From positions 5,890,001-5,954,000 of the forward strand of contig NZ_CP032543.1 of the NCBI RefSeq assembly GCF_003610995.1: a stretch of 64,000 nucleotides of DNA. Direction: 5' to 3'. This DNA comes from Streptomyces griseus subsp. griseus. Its GTDB lineage: Bacteria > Actinomycetota > Actinomycetes > Streptomycetales > Streptomycetaceae. The notes beneath the pieces are model-generated. The model saw only the letters and a program-made list of their open reading frames with translations. It had not been told where the DNA came from and did no database searches. A program made the position numbers and the translations under genes. Below are positions 54,112 through 61,162 of the stretch, one piece after another. The stretch's first letter is position 1; every line of letters starts with the position of its first letter.

Positions 54112-54996
54112 TCAGGCCTGGTCCAGCACCACCGACCGGGTCAGATGGCGGGGCGCGTCCGGGTCGAGCCCCCGCGCCGCCGCCCGGGCGATCGCCAGGC
54201 GCTGTACGCGTACGAGGTCGGCCAGCGGGTCGAGTCCGCTCTCCACCCATTGGGCGCCCGTGGCGCGGACCTGCTCGGCCAGGCCCTCGGGGGCGGCGCC
54301 GAACATCCAGGTCGCGGTACCGGACGTGGAGATGCTGACGGGCCCGTGGCGGTACTCCATCGCCGGGTAGGACTCCGTCCAGGCCAGCGACGCCTCCTTC
54401 ATCTTCAGCGCCGCCTCATGGGCCAGGCCGACCGTCCACCCCCGGCCGAGGAAGGAGAACTGGGTGCGCTCCAGCAGCCCTTCCGGCAGCGGCTCGGCGA
54501 GCGCCGTCTCCGCGTCCCGTACCGCCTCCTCGGTGTGCAGGCCCAGGTGGGCGCGGAGCAGGGTGAGCGCGGACGTGGCGAACCGGGTCTGCACGACCGA
54601 CCGTTCATCGGCGAAGTCGAGGACGACAAGACCGTCGGCGGCCTCCCGCACGGGCGTGTGCGGATCGGCCGTGACCGCCACCGTGCGCGAGTCCGGGCGC
54701 ACGCGCTCCAGCAGCTCCAGCACCTCGGTCGTGGTCCCCGAGCGGGTCAGCGCGACGACCCGGTCGTACGCGCGCCCGTACGGGAACTCGGAGGCGGCGA
54801 AGGCGTCCGACTCACCCTGGCCCGAGCCCTCGCGGAGCGCCGCGTAGGCCTGCGCCATGTAGAAGGAGGTGCCGCAGCCGACGACGGCGATCCGCTCACC
54901 GGCGGCGGGCAGGACGGCCCGGTGCTCGTCGGCCAGTGCGGCGGCGCGGCGCCAGCAGGCGGGCTGACCGGCGATCTCGGTCTCGGCGTACGACAC
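54112..54996 (-). CDS. SIS-domain sugar isomerase/deaminase-like protein
   Basis: GTG at 54996 with GTGGAG upstream gives 294 residues; it begins VSYAETEIAGQPACWRRA, the conserved start of the family. Two SIS (sugar isomerase) domains are visible: IAVVGCGTSFYMAQAYAAL with VVALTRSGTTTEVLELL, and later FLGRGWTVGLAHEAALKMKE with the conserved YRHGPVS. It resembles the isomerase half of GlmS and AgaS/FrlB-type amino-sugar enzymes but lacks a glutaminase domain. It is divergent from a DeoR-type regulator, so amino-sugar-phosphate metabolism is likely. Confidence 0.88.
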   Translation of the reverse strand: MSYAETEIAGQPACWRRAAALADEHRAVLPAAGERIAVVGCGTSFYMAQAYAALREGSGQGESDAFAASEFPYGRAYDRVVALTRSGTTTEVLELLERVRPDSRTVAVTADPHTPVREAADGLVVLDFADERSVVQTRFATSALTLLRAHLGLHTEEAVRDAETALAEPLPEGLLERTQFSFLGRGWTVGLAHEAALKMKEASLAWTESYPAMEYRHGPVSISTSGTATWMFGAAPEGLAEQVRATGAQWVESGLDPLADLVRVQRLAIARAAARGLDPDAPRHLTRSVVLDQA

Positions 54997-55043
54997 GTCT
55001 GCACTCCACGGGACGAAGGGCGGATGGAGCCTCGATGTTGAAT

Positions 55044-55081
55044 CCTGCACATTACATGCAGGTAACAAGCAGGAACAAGCA
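55044..55081. promoter_or_regulatory. Operator candidate between SIS and DeoR genes
   Basis: CCTGCA-N7-TGCAGG (55044-55062) is an inverted repeat in an AT-richer patch, followed by two GGWAACAAGCA direct repeats (55061-55081). It lies 48 bp upstream of the SIS gene start and within the divergent gap. Binding by the DeoR-type protein is inferred. Confidence 0.45.
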
Positions 55082-55202
55082 CGGTGCGCGGGGTGCGGAG
55101 TCGAACGCCCGGCTCCTGTGCGACGCTTGCGGCGGTCCGGCCACCGGCGACCGCGTTCCCGGGAAGCGCGGAGCCCGGCACCGGACGGTGAAGGAGACGC
55201 AC

Positions 55203-56000
55203 GTGGCCAGGGACGCCCGGTGGGACGCGCTGCTGGAACTGGTCGGCAAACACGGCAGGGTGGAGGTCGAGGAGGCGGCGGCCGCGCTGGAGGTGTCGGC
55301 CGCGACCATCCGCCGCGACCTGGACCAGCTCGCCGAACAGCACCTGCTCACCCGCACCCGGGGCGGAGCCGTCGCGCACGGTGTCTCCTACGAGCTGGCG
55401 CTCCGCTACAAGACCGGCCGCCACGCCCCCGAGAAGCAGGCCATCGGCCGCGCGGTCTCCGGACTGGTCGCCGTCGGCGAGGTGGTCGGCCTGACCGGCG
55501 GCACGACGGTGACCGAGGTGGCCCGCGCACTGGCGGTGCGGCCCGACATCGTCGGCGAGACCACGGTGGCGGGCGGGCAGCCGACGCTCACCGTCGTGAC
55601 CAACGCGCTCAACATCGCGAGCGAGCTGGCGATCCGGCCGCAGATCAAGATGGTCGTCACCGGCGGCGTCGCCAGGCCGCAGTCGTACGAACTGACCGGA
55701 CCGCTGGCCGTCGGCGTGATGAACGAGATCACCCTCGACGTCGCCGTCCTCGGGGTCAACGCCATCGACATCGAACGCGGCGCCTACGTCCACCACGAGG
55801 GCGAGGCCAGCGTCAACCGGCTCCTCGCGGAGCGGGCGCAGCGGGTGGTGGTCGCCGCCGACTCCTCGAAGATCGGCAAGCGGGCCTTCGCCCGGGTCTG
55901 CGACCTCGGTCTGGTGGACGTGCTGGTCACCGACGCGCACATCACGGCGGAGGCGAAGGACCGGTTCGGCGAGGCGGGCGTCCAGGTCATCACGGTGTGA
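55203..56000 (+). CDS. DeoR/GlpR family sugar-phosphate-responsive regulator
   Basis: GTG at 55203 follows GAAGGAGA closely and gives 265 residues; the longer upstream frame would cross the operator region and has no family resemblance. Residues about 1-60 are the DeoR helix-turn-helix (KHGRVEVEEAAAALEVSAATIRRDLDQL, then LLTRTRGGAV). Residues about 75-265 are the DeoRC sensor domain (VGLTGGTTVTEVARAL, VVTNALNIASELA, VVAADSSKIGKRAFARV). Such regulators repress sugar-phosphate genes until a phosphosugar binds. The divergent SIS-domain gene is its likely target. Confidence 0.92.
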   Translation: MARDARWDALLELVGKHGRVEVEEAAAALEVSAATIRRDLDQLAEQHLLTRTRGGAVAHGVSYELALRYKTGRHAPEKQAIGRAVSGLVAVGEVVGLTGGTTVTEVARALAVRPDIVGETTVAGGQPTLTVVTNALNIASELAIRPQIKMVVTGGVARPQSYELTGPLAVGVMNEITLDVAVLGVNAIDIERGAYVHHEGEASVNRLLAERAQRVVVAADSSKIGKRAFARVCDLGLVDVLVTDAHITAEAKDRFGEAGVQVITV

Positions 56001-56156
56001 GGGCCCAGGTGCGGTGCGGGAGCCCGGTGTGAGTGACTCGATCCGGCCGTTCGCCGTGTCGTTGGTACGCCGAACGGGTGAGGGGCGAGAGGATTGCCCG
56101 ATGAACAGTGAGCGCAGCCGGCGCGCATGCGACCGGCTTGACGACGGGGTGGCCCT

Positions 56157-56561
56157 GTGAGCAGGTACGACAGGTACGACAGATATGACGCCACCGACGA
56201 ACAGTGGGAGGGGCTCGCCCAGGTCGTACCCCTGCGCGGCCGCGACGAGTGGCCGTCCCGGATCGACCACCGCACCGTCCCGGACGAGCGCGTGGCCGAG
56301 CAGCGCCGCCTGGTCGTGCTGCGGGTGCAGGTCTTCGCGGACGCCCGCGAGGTCGCGGAGTACCTGGTCGCCCAGGTCCCGGTGCTGCTGGACCTGACGG
56401 CGGCGGAGACGGACGTGGCCAAGCGCATCCTCGACTTCAGCAGCGGCGTGGTCTTCGGGCTCGGCAGCGGTATGCACCGCGTCGACCGGAACGTCTTCCT
56501 GCTCGCCCCGGAGGGCATGGAGGTCGAAGGGGTCACACCGGCGGGGCTCGCCCAGTCGTAG
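56157..56561 (+). CDS. SepF-like cell division protein
   Basis: 134 residues from GTG at 56157. A short Tyr/Asp-rich N-terminus (RYDRYDRYD) leads into the SepF core: LVVLRVQVFADAREVAEYL, VLLDLTAAETDVAKRILDFSSGVVFGLGSGMHRVDRNVFLLAP. SepF links FtsZ filaments to the membrane at the septum. This protein is shorter than canonical SepF and lies outside the ftsZ cluster. It therefore matches the extra SepF-like proteins of Streptomyces, and the position recalls SflB of S. coelicolor (from memory). Confidence 0.88.
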   Translation: MSRYDRYDRYDATDEQWEGLAQVVPLRGRDEWPSRIDHRTVPDERVAEQRRLVVLRVQVFADAREVAEYLVAQVPVLLDLTAAETDVAKRILDFSSGVVFGLGSGMHRVDRNVFLLAPEGMEVEGVTPAGLAQS

Positions 56562-56691
56562 GGCCCTGGCCGCCGTGGGGCCTCGCCTTCCCGCCCCTCC
56601 TCACGTACCCCTCCTCACCGGCCTCGCCGCCGGACGCCTCTCGTGGGCGTCCGGGGCGGCGGTGTCCGAGGGCGGTGGTAGACCTGGGGCC

Positions 56692-57051
56692 GTGACAGAA
56701 CTCGATGTGGCAGAACTCCAGCGCCGACTGGCCGCGTTCGCGGCGGCGCGGGACTGGGGGCAGTACCACACCCCGAAGAACCTGGCCTCCGCCCTCAGCG
56801 TCGAGGCCTCCGAACTGGTCGAGATCTTCCAGTGGCTGACGCCCGAACAGTCCGCCCGGATCATGGACGAGCCCGAGGCCGCCCATCGCGTGGCCGACGA
56901 GGTCGCCGATGTGCTCGCCTACCTCCTCCAGTTCTGCGAGGTACTGGGCATCGACCCGCTGCGGGCGCTGGCGGCCAAGATGGACCGGAACGAGAAGCGC
57001 TTCCCCGTCCCGAACCCGCCGGAACCCCAGGATCGTCACTCTTCGGAGTGA
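56692..57051 (+). CDS. MazG-like nucleotide pyrophosphohydrolase
   Basis: 119 residues from GTG at 56692. The all-alpha NTP pyrophosphatase fold shows NLASALSVEASELVEIFQW, which holds the ExxE metal ligands, and DEVADVLAYLLQF, which holds ExxD. WGQYHTPKN before them is also typical. Short proteins of this type hydrolyse dCTP or modified nucleotides to monophosphates. The start has no Shine-Dalgarno sequence; TAGACC lies 7 nt upstream of the GTG, suggesting a leaderless message. Confidence 0.88.
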   Translation: MTELDVAELQRRLAAFAAARDWGQYHTPKNLASALSVEASELVEIFQWLTPEQSARIMDEPEAAHRVADEVADVLAYLLQFCEVLGIDPLRALAAKMDRNEKRFPVPNPPEPQDRHSSE

Positions 57052-57056
57052 TCGAG

Positions 57057-57083
57057 TTATCCACAATCGATTTTGTGTCCACA
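57057..57083. promoter_or_regulatory. DnaA-box-like pair in an AT-rich gap
   Basis: TTATCCACA (57057-57065) is a perfect classical DnaA box, and GTGTCCACA (57075-57083) differs from the Streptomyces box TTGTCCACA at two positions. They are 18 bp apart in the most AT-rich stretch of this region, between MazG and the next gene. Confidence 0.4.
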
Positions 57084-57175
57084 GATTTCCGATTTCCTCT
57101 GGCCTTACGGTGCCAACTACCTCACTGTGGGTAATGAAAGAGATGAGCGGGTTTTCGTGAGGACGGGGGAGACAC

Positions 57176-57676
57176 ATGGAAGCGGAGCGACTCATCCAGT
57201 CCGGGCGGCGGGCGCTGGCCGAGAGCCGGGGCGCGCTGGAGGTGATGGCGGAGGCCTGGCAGGCGCAGGCCCTCGCGCGGACGGTCGGCAGCCGGCTGGC
57301 GCTGTTCGGCCCGATGGAGTTACGGGGCGAGGCGCGGGCCCTCGGTGAGATCGGTGTCGGATGCGCACCGCCGGACCACCCGGCGGTCCTCTCCCGGGGC
57401 ACACGGGCCACGCAGCTCTCCGGGATCGCCGATGTGCGGGCGGCCCTGACGAGCCTGGCGCTGCTCCTGGGCGAGGCCGGGATAGCGCTGGTCTCGGTGG
57501 CCTGCGACACCGGGGAGGACGGGCTCTACTGGCAGTGCATCGAAGCCATGGACGCCGCAGACGAGTCGCTGGACCGGGTGCACGGGCTGCTGAGACGGCT
57601 GGGGGAGCGGGAGAGGGAGCGGGACGGCCCCTACGGCGGGATACGCGGCACCGCACCCTCGGCGGCGGGGCCCTGA
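57176..57676 (+). CDS. Conserved Streptomyces hypothetical (possibly DUF6099 family)
   Basis: 166 residues from ATG at 57176 with GGGGGAG upstream. It is mostly helical: ERLIQSGRRALAESRGALEVMAEAWQAQALARTVG at the start, and a middle with LSGIADVRAALTSLALLLGEAGIALVSVACDT. A second helical part follows, with a charged tail. I recall similar proteins next to F420-dependent oxidoreductases in many Streptomyces, possibly labelled DUF6099, but I cannot confirm that. No function assigned. Confidence 0.7.
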   Translation: MEAERLIQSGRRALAESRGALEVMAEAWQAQALARTVGSRLALFGPMELRGEARALGEIGVGCAPPDHPAVLSRGTRATQLSGIADVRAALTSLALLLGEAGIALVSVACDTGEDGLYWQCIEAMDAADESLDRVHGLLRRLGERERERDGPYGGIRGTAPSAAGP

Positions 57677-57710
57677 GGAAGAGAGGCCGCCGAAGAGGCA
57701 GGATGGGTGC

Positions 57711-58634
57711 ATGGATCTTCGAATCTTCACCGAGCCCCAGCAAGGGGCGAGCTACGACACCCTGCTCACCGTCGCCAAGGCCACCGAGGACCTCGGCTTC
57801 GACGCCTTCTACCGCTCCGACCACTACCTCCGTATGGGCTCCGGCGACGGACTGCCCGGCCCTACCGACGCCTGGATCACCCTGGCCGGCCTCGCCCGCG
57901 AGACCAAGCGGATCCGGCTCGGCACGCTCATGACAGCAGGCACGTTCCGGCTGCCCGGCGTGCTCGCCATCCAGGTGGCCCAGGTCGACCAGATGTCCGG
58001 CGGCCGGGTCGAACTGGGCCTGGGCGCGGGCTGGTTCGAGGAGGAGCACAAGGCCTACGGCATCCCGTTCCCCAAGGAGAAGTTCGGCCGGCTGGAGGAG
58101 CAGCTGGCGATCGTCACCGGCCTGTGGGCGACCGAGGTCGGCAAGACCTTCAGCTACGACGGCACCTATTACCAGCTCACCGACTCGCCCGCGCTGCCGA
58201 AGCCGGCCCAGGCCAAGGTGCCCGTCCTGATCGGCGGCCACGGCGCGACCCGCACCCCGCGCCTCGCCGCGCAGTATGCGGACGAGTTCAACATCCCCTT
58301 CGCCTCCCTGGAGGACAGCGAGAAGCAGTTCGGCCGGGTCCGGGAAGCGGCCAAGACGTTCGGGCGCGACCCGGACGACCTGGTGTACTCCAACGCCCTG
58401 ATCGTCTGCACCGGCAAGGACGACGCCGAGGTGGCCCGGCGGGCGGCGGCCATCGGCCGGGACGTGGAGGAGCTGAAGGCCAACGGGCTGGCCGGTTCGC
58501 CCGCCGAGGTGGTCGACAAGATCGGCCGGTACGCGGCGATCGGCTCGTCCCGGATCTACCTCCAGGTCCTCGACCTGGGCGACCTGGACCATCTGGAGCT
58601 GATCTCCTCGCAGATCCAGTCCCAGCTGACCTGA
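57711..58634 (+). CDS. LLM-class F420-dependent oxidoreductase
   Basis: 307 residues; ATG with GCAGGA upstream. The luciferase-like TIM barrel shows MDLRIFTEPQQGASYDTLL, FDAFYRSDHYL, RIRLGTLMTAGTFRLPGVLA, QVDQMSGGRVELGLGAGWFEEEH and VLIGGHGATRTPRLAA. The family transfers hydride between coenzyme F420 and various substrates. F420 rather than FMN use is inferred from the actinobacterial subgroup. It follows the hypothetical by 34 bp and precedes the methyltransferase by 37 bp, so the three may form a transcript. Confidence 0.92.
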   Translation: MDLRIFTEPQQGASYDTLLTVAKATEDLGFDAFYRSDHYLRMGSGDGLPGPTDAWITLAGLARETKRIRLGTLMTAGTFRLPGVLAIQVAQVDQMSGGRVELGLGAGWFEEEHKAYGIPFPKEKFGRLEEQLAIVTGLWATEVGKTFSYDGTYYQLTDSPALPKPAQAKVPVLIGGHGATRTPRLAAQYADEFNIPFASLEDSEKQFGRVREAAKTFGRDPDDLVYSNALIVCTGKDDAEVARRAAAIGRDVEELKANGLAGSPAEVVDKIGRYAAIGSSRIYLQVLDLGDLDHLELISSQIQSQLT

Positions 58635-58671
58635 CCCGCGCCTCCCGACAGGAGAGCCGGACGAGGAGGAG

Positions 58672-59595
58672 ATGGCAGTGGACTCCGGCCGTACGCTCGC
58701 CGAAGCGCTGGCGGAAGGGCCCGTCCTGCTGGACGGCGGGCTCTCCAACCAGCTGGAGGCACAGGGGTGCGACCTCTCCGACGCGCTCTGGTCGGCCCGG
58801 CTGCTGGCCGACGCGCCGGAGCAGATCGAGGCCGCCCACCTGGCGTATCTGCGCGCCGGAGCACAGGTGCTCATCACCGCCGGCTACCAGGCCACGTTCG
58901 AAGGGTTCGCGCGCCACGGGATCGGTCCCGAGCGGACCGGGGCGCTGCTCGCCCGCAGCGTGGAGCTGGCCCGGCGGGCGGCCGGAGCGGCCCGCCGGGC
59001 CGGCCCCGGGCGGGAGGTCTGGGTCGCCGCCTCGGTCGGCCCGTACGGTGCGATGCTCGCGGACGGCAGTGAGTACCGGGGGCGGTACGGACTCACGGTC
59101 CGGGAGCTGGAGCGTTTCCACCGCCCCCGGGTGGCGGCACTCGCCGAGGCGGGGCCCGACGTCCTGGCGCTGGAGACGGTGCCGGACGTGGACGAGGCCG
59201 AGGCGGTGGTGCGGGTGGCCGAGGAGGCCGGGCTGCCGGTCTGGCTCTCGTACAGCGTCGCGGGCGGCCGGACCCGGGCCGGGCAGCCCTTGGAGGAGGC
59301 GTTCGCGGTGGCCGCCGGGCGGCAGACGGTGGTGGCCGTCGGGGTCAACTGCTGCGATCCGGCCGAGGCGGAGGAGGCGGTGCGGGTGGCGGTGGAGGTC
59401 ACGGGCAAGCCGGCCGTGGTCTACCCCAACAGCGGGGAGGGCTGGGACGCGGAGGCGAGGAGGTGGACCGGGACGAGCACCTTCGACCCGGGGCGGGTGC
59501 GGGCCTGGACGGGGGCCGGGGCGCGGCTCGTCGGCGGGTGCTGCCGGGTGGGGCCGGAGCGGATCAAGGCGCTGGCGGGGCTGCTGGAGCGCTGA
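58672..59595 (+). CDS. mmuM: Homocysteine S-methyltransferase
   Basis: 307 residues; ATG with GAGGAGGAG upstream. The barrel shows LLDGGLSNQLEAQGCDL, ITAGYQATFEGFA and LALETVPDVDEAEAV. The zinc ligands are in GVNCCDP (Cys227/228) and GGCCRVGP (Cys290/291). It methylates homocysteine to methionine using S-methylmethionine or S-adenosylmethionine. A hairpin immediately after the stop likely ends the transcript. Confidence 0.93.
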   Translation: MAVDSGRTLAEALAEGPVLLDGGLSNQLEAQGCDLSDALWSARLLADAPEQIEAAHLAYLRAGAQVLITAGYQATFEGFARHGIGPERTGALLARSVELARRAAGAARRAGPGREVWVAASVGPYGAMLADGSEYRGRYGLTVRELERFHRPRVAALAEAGPDVLALETVPDVDEAEAVVRVAEEAGLPVWLSYSVAGGRTRAGQPLEEAFAVAAGRQTVVAVGVNCCDPAEAEEAVRVAVEVTGKPAVVYPNSGEGWDAEARRWTGTSTFDPGRVRAWTGAGARLVGGCCRVGPERIKALAGLLER

Positions 59596-59604
59596 GCCGA
59601 GGAG

Positions 59605-59623
59605 CCGGCGGGGTCACCGCCGG
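59605..59623 (+). terminator. Hairpin terminator after mmuM
   Basis: CCGGCGG-GGTCA-CCGCCGG is a perfect 7-bp stem with a 5-nt loop, 9 bp past the mmuM stop and before the Hen1 promoter element. Confidence 0.55.
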
Positions 59624-59661
59624 AGTGGTGAAAATGCCTGGTGGGAGCCGGGGGCGGAGAC

Positions 59662-59667
59662 CATACT
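59662..59667 (+). promoter_or_regulatory. -10-like element for a leaderless hen1 transcript
   Basis: CATACT lies 7 nt before the GTG at 59675, the same arrangement as at 52686. No ribosome site is visible before the start, and a terminator-like hairpin lies 38 bp upstream, so hen1-pnkp would be its own unit. Confidence 0.45.
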
Positions 59668-59674
59668 CGGACAG

Positions 59675-61162
59675 GTGTTCCTGACGATCAGTACGACCGG
59701 CACCCCTGAACGCCCCGCCACGGACCTCGGCTTCCTGCTGCACAAGCATCCCGACCGGGCGCAGGCGTTCTCCACCTCGCACGGCACCGCGCACGTCTTC
59801 TACCCCGAGGCGTCCGCCGAGCGCTGCACGGCCGCACTCCTGCTGGAGGTGGATCCGGTGGCGCTGGTCCGGCGCGGCAAGGGCAAGGGCCGGGGCGGTG
59901 CGCCCGACGCGGCGCTCGCGCAGTACGTCAACGACCGCCCCTACGCGGCCTCCTCGCTGCTCTCGGTCGCCCTTGCCGCGGTGTTCAAGTCCGCGCTCGG
60001 CGGCGTCTGCCGGGCCCAGCCCGAGCGGGCCGAGGCTCCTCTGCCGCTGCGGATCGAGGTGCCCGCGCTGCCCGCCCGGGGCGGTGCGGAGCTGGTGCGC
60101 AAGCTGTTCGTGCCGCTCGGCTGGGAGCGGGTCGAGGTGACGGAGGTGGCGCTGGACGAGAAGTTCCCCGCCTGGGGCGCATCACGCTACGTACGCCTGG
60201 TGCTGGACGGGGAGTTGCGGCTCGCCGACGCCCTGCGCCAGCTCTACGTCCTGCTCCCGGTCCTCGACGACGCCAAGCACTACTGGGTCGCGCCCGACGA
60301 GGTGGACAAGCTGCTGCGGGCCGGTGAGGGCTGGCTGGCCGACCACCCCGAGCGCCCCCTCATCACCCGGCGCTATCTCTCCCACCGCTGGGGGCTGACC
60401 CGCCAGGCCGACCAGGCCCTGGAGCTGGTCCGGCTCGCGGAGTCGGACGACCTGGACGTGGAGAGCGTCGACAACGCGGTGGACGAGAGCACCGACACCG
60501 AGGAGAAGCCGGTCCCGCTCGCCGAGCACCGGCGCACCGCGATCCTCGAAGCGCTGCGCGGAGCCGGTGCCCACCGGGTCCTCGACCTCGGTTGCGGCCA
60601 GGGCCAGTTGGTGCAGGCGCTCCTCAAGGACGTGCGCTTCACCGAGATCGTCGGCGTCGATGTGTCGATGCGCGCCCTCACCATCGCCTCGCGCCGACTG
60701 AAGCTGGACCGGATGGGGGAGCGGCAGTCGGACCGGGTCGCCCTCCGCCAGAGCTCCCTCACCTACACGGACAAGCGGCTCAAGGGGTACGACGCCGCCG
60801 TGCTCAGCGAGGTCGTCGAGCACGTGGACCTGGACCGGCTGCCCGCGCTGGAGTACGCGGTCTTCGGCTCGGCGCGCCCGCGCACGGTCCTCGTGACCAC
60901 GCCGAACGTGGAGTACAACGTCCGCTGGGAGACGCTCCCGGCCGGGCAGGTGCGCCACGGGGACCACCGCTTCGAGTGGACCCGGGCCGAATTCCGCGCC
61001 TGGGCGGGGAAGGTCGCCGAGCGCCACGGGTACACCGTCGCGCACCTGCCCGTCGGCCCGGACGACCCCGAGGTCGGTCCGCCCACCCAGCTTGCCGTCT
61101 TCACCCTGACCACGGAATCCACCGAGCACACGAGCGAGAGGAAGAAGGAGGAAGCCGCATGA
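59675..61162 (+). CDS. hen1: 3' terminal RNA ribose 2'-O-methyltransferase Hen1
   Basis: 495 residues from GTG at 59675. The N-terminal half (about 1-250) is the bacterial Hen1 domain that binds and activates Pnkp ligase (FLTISTTGTPERPATDLGFLLHKHP, KHYWVAPDEVDKLL). The C-terminal methyltransferase has the SAM motif LDLGCGQG (303-310) and the metal site EVVEH (379-383) with HGDHRFEW (from 428). It methylates the 2'-O at the cleaved RNA 3' end before ligation, protecting repaired RNA from being cut again. Its stop overlaps the pnkp ATG, so the two subunits are coupled. Confidence 0.95.
   Translation: MFLTISTTGTPERPATDLGFLLHKHPDRAQAFSTSHGTAHVFYPEASAERCTAALLLEVDPVALVRRGKGKGRGGAPDAALAQYVNDRPYAASSLLSVALAAVFKSALGGVCRAQPERAEAPLPLRIEVPALPARGGAELVRKLFVPLGWERVEVTEVALDEKFPAWGASRYVRLVLDGELRLADALRQLYVLLPVLDDAKHYWVAPDEVDKLLRAGEGWLADHPERPLITRRYLSHRWGLTRQADQALELVRLAESDDLDVESVDNAVDESTDTEEKPVPLAEHRRTAILEALRGAGAHRVLDLGCGQGQLVQALLKDVRFTEIVGVDVSMRALTIASRRLKLDRMGERQSDRVALRQSSLTYTDKRLKGYDAAVLSEVVEHVDLDRLPALEYAVFGSARPRTVLVTTPNVEYNVRWETLPAGQVRHGDHRFEWTRAEFRAWAGKVAERHGYTVAHLPVGPDDPEVGPPTQLAVFTLTTESTEHTSERKKEEAA

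Noticed and set aside
54936..55202. 89-residue N-terminal extension of the DeoR regulator
   Set aside because: It covers the operator-like region and part of the divergent SIS gene, has no DeoR similarity, and the GTG at 55203 has an ideal ribosome site.
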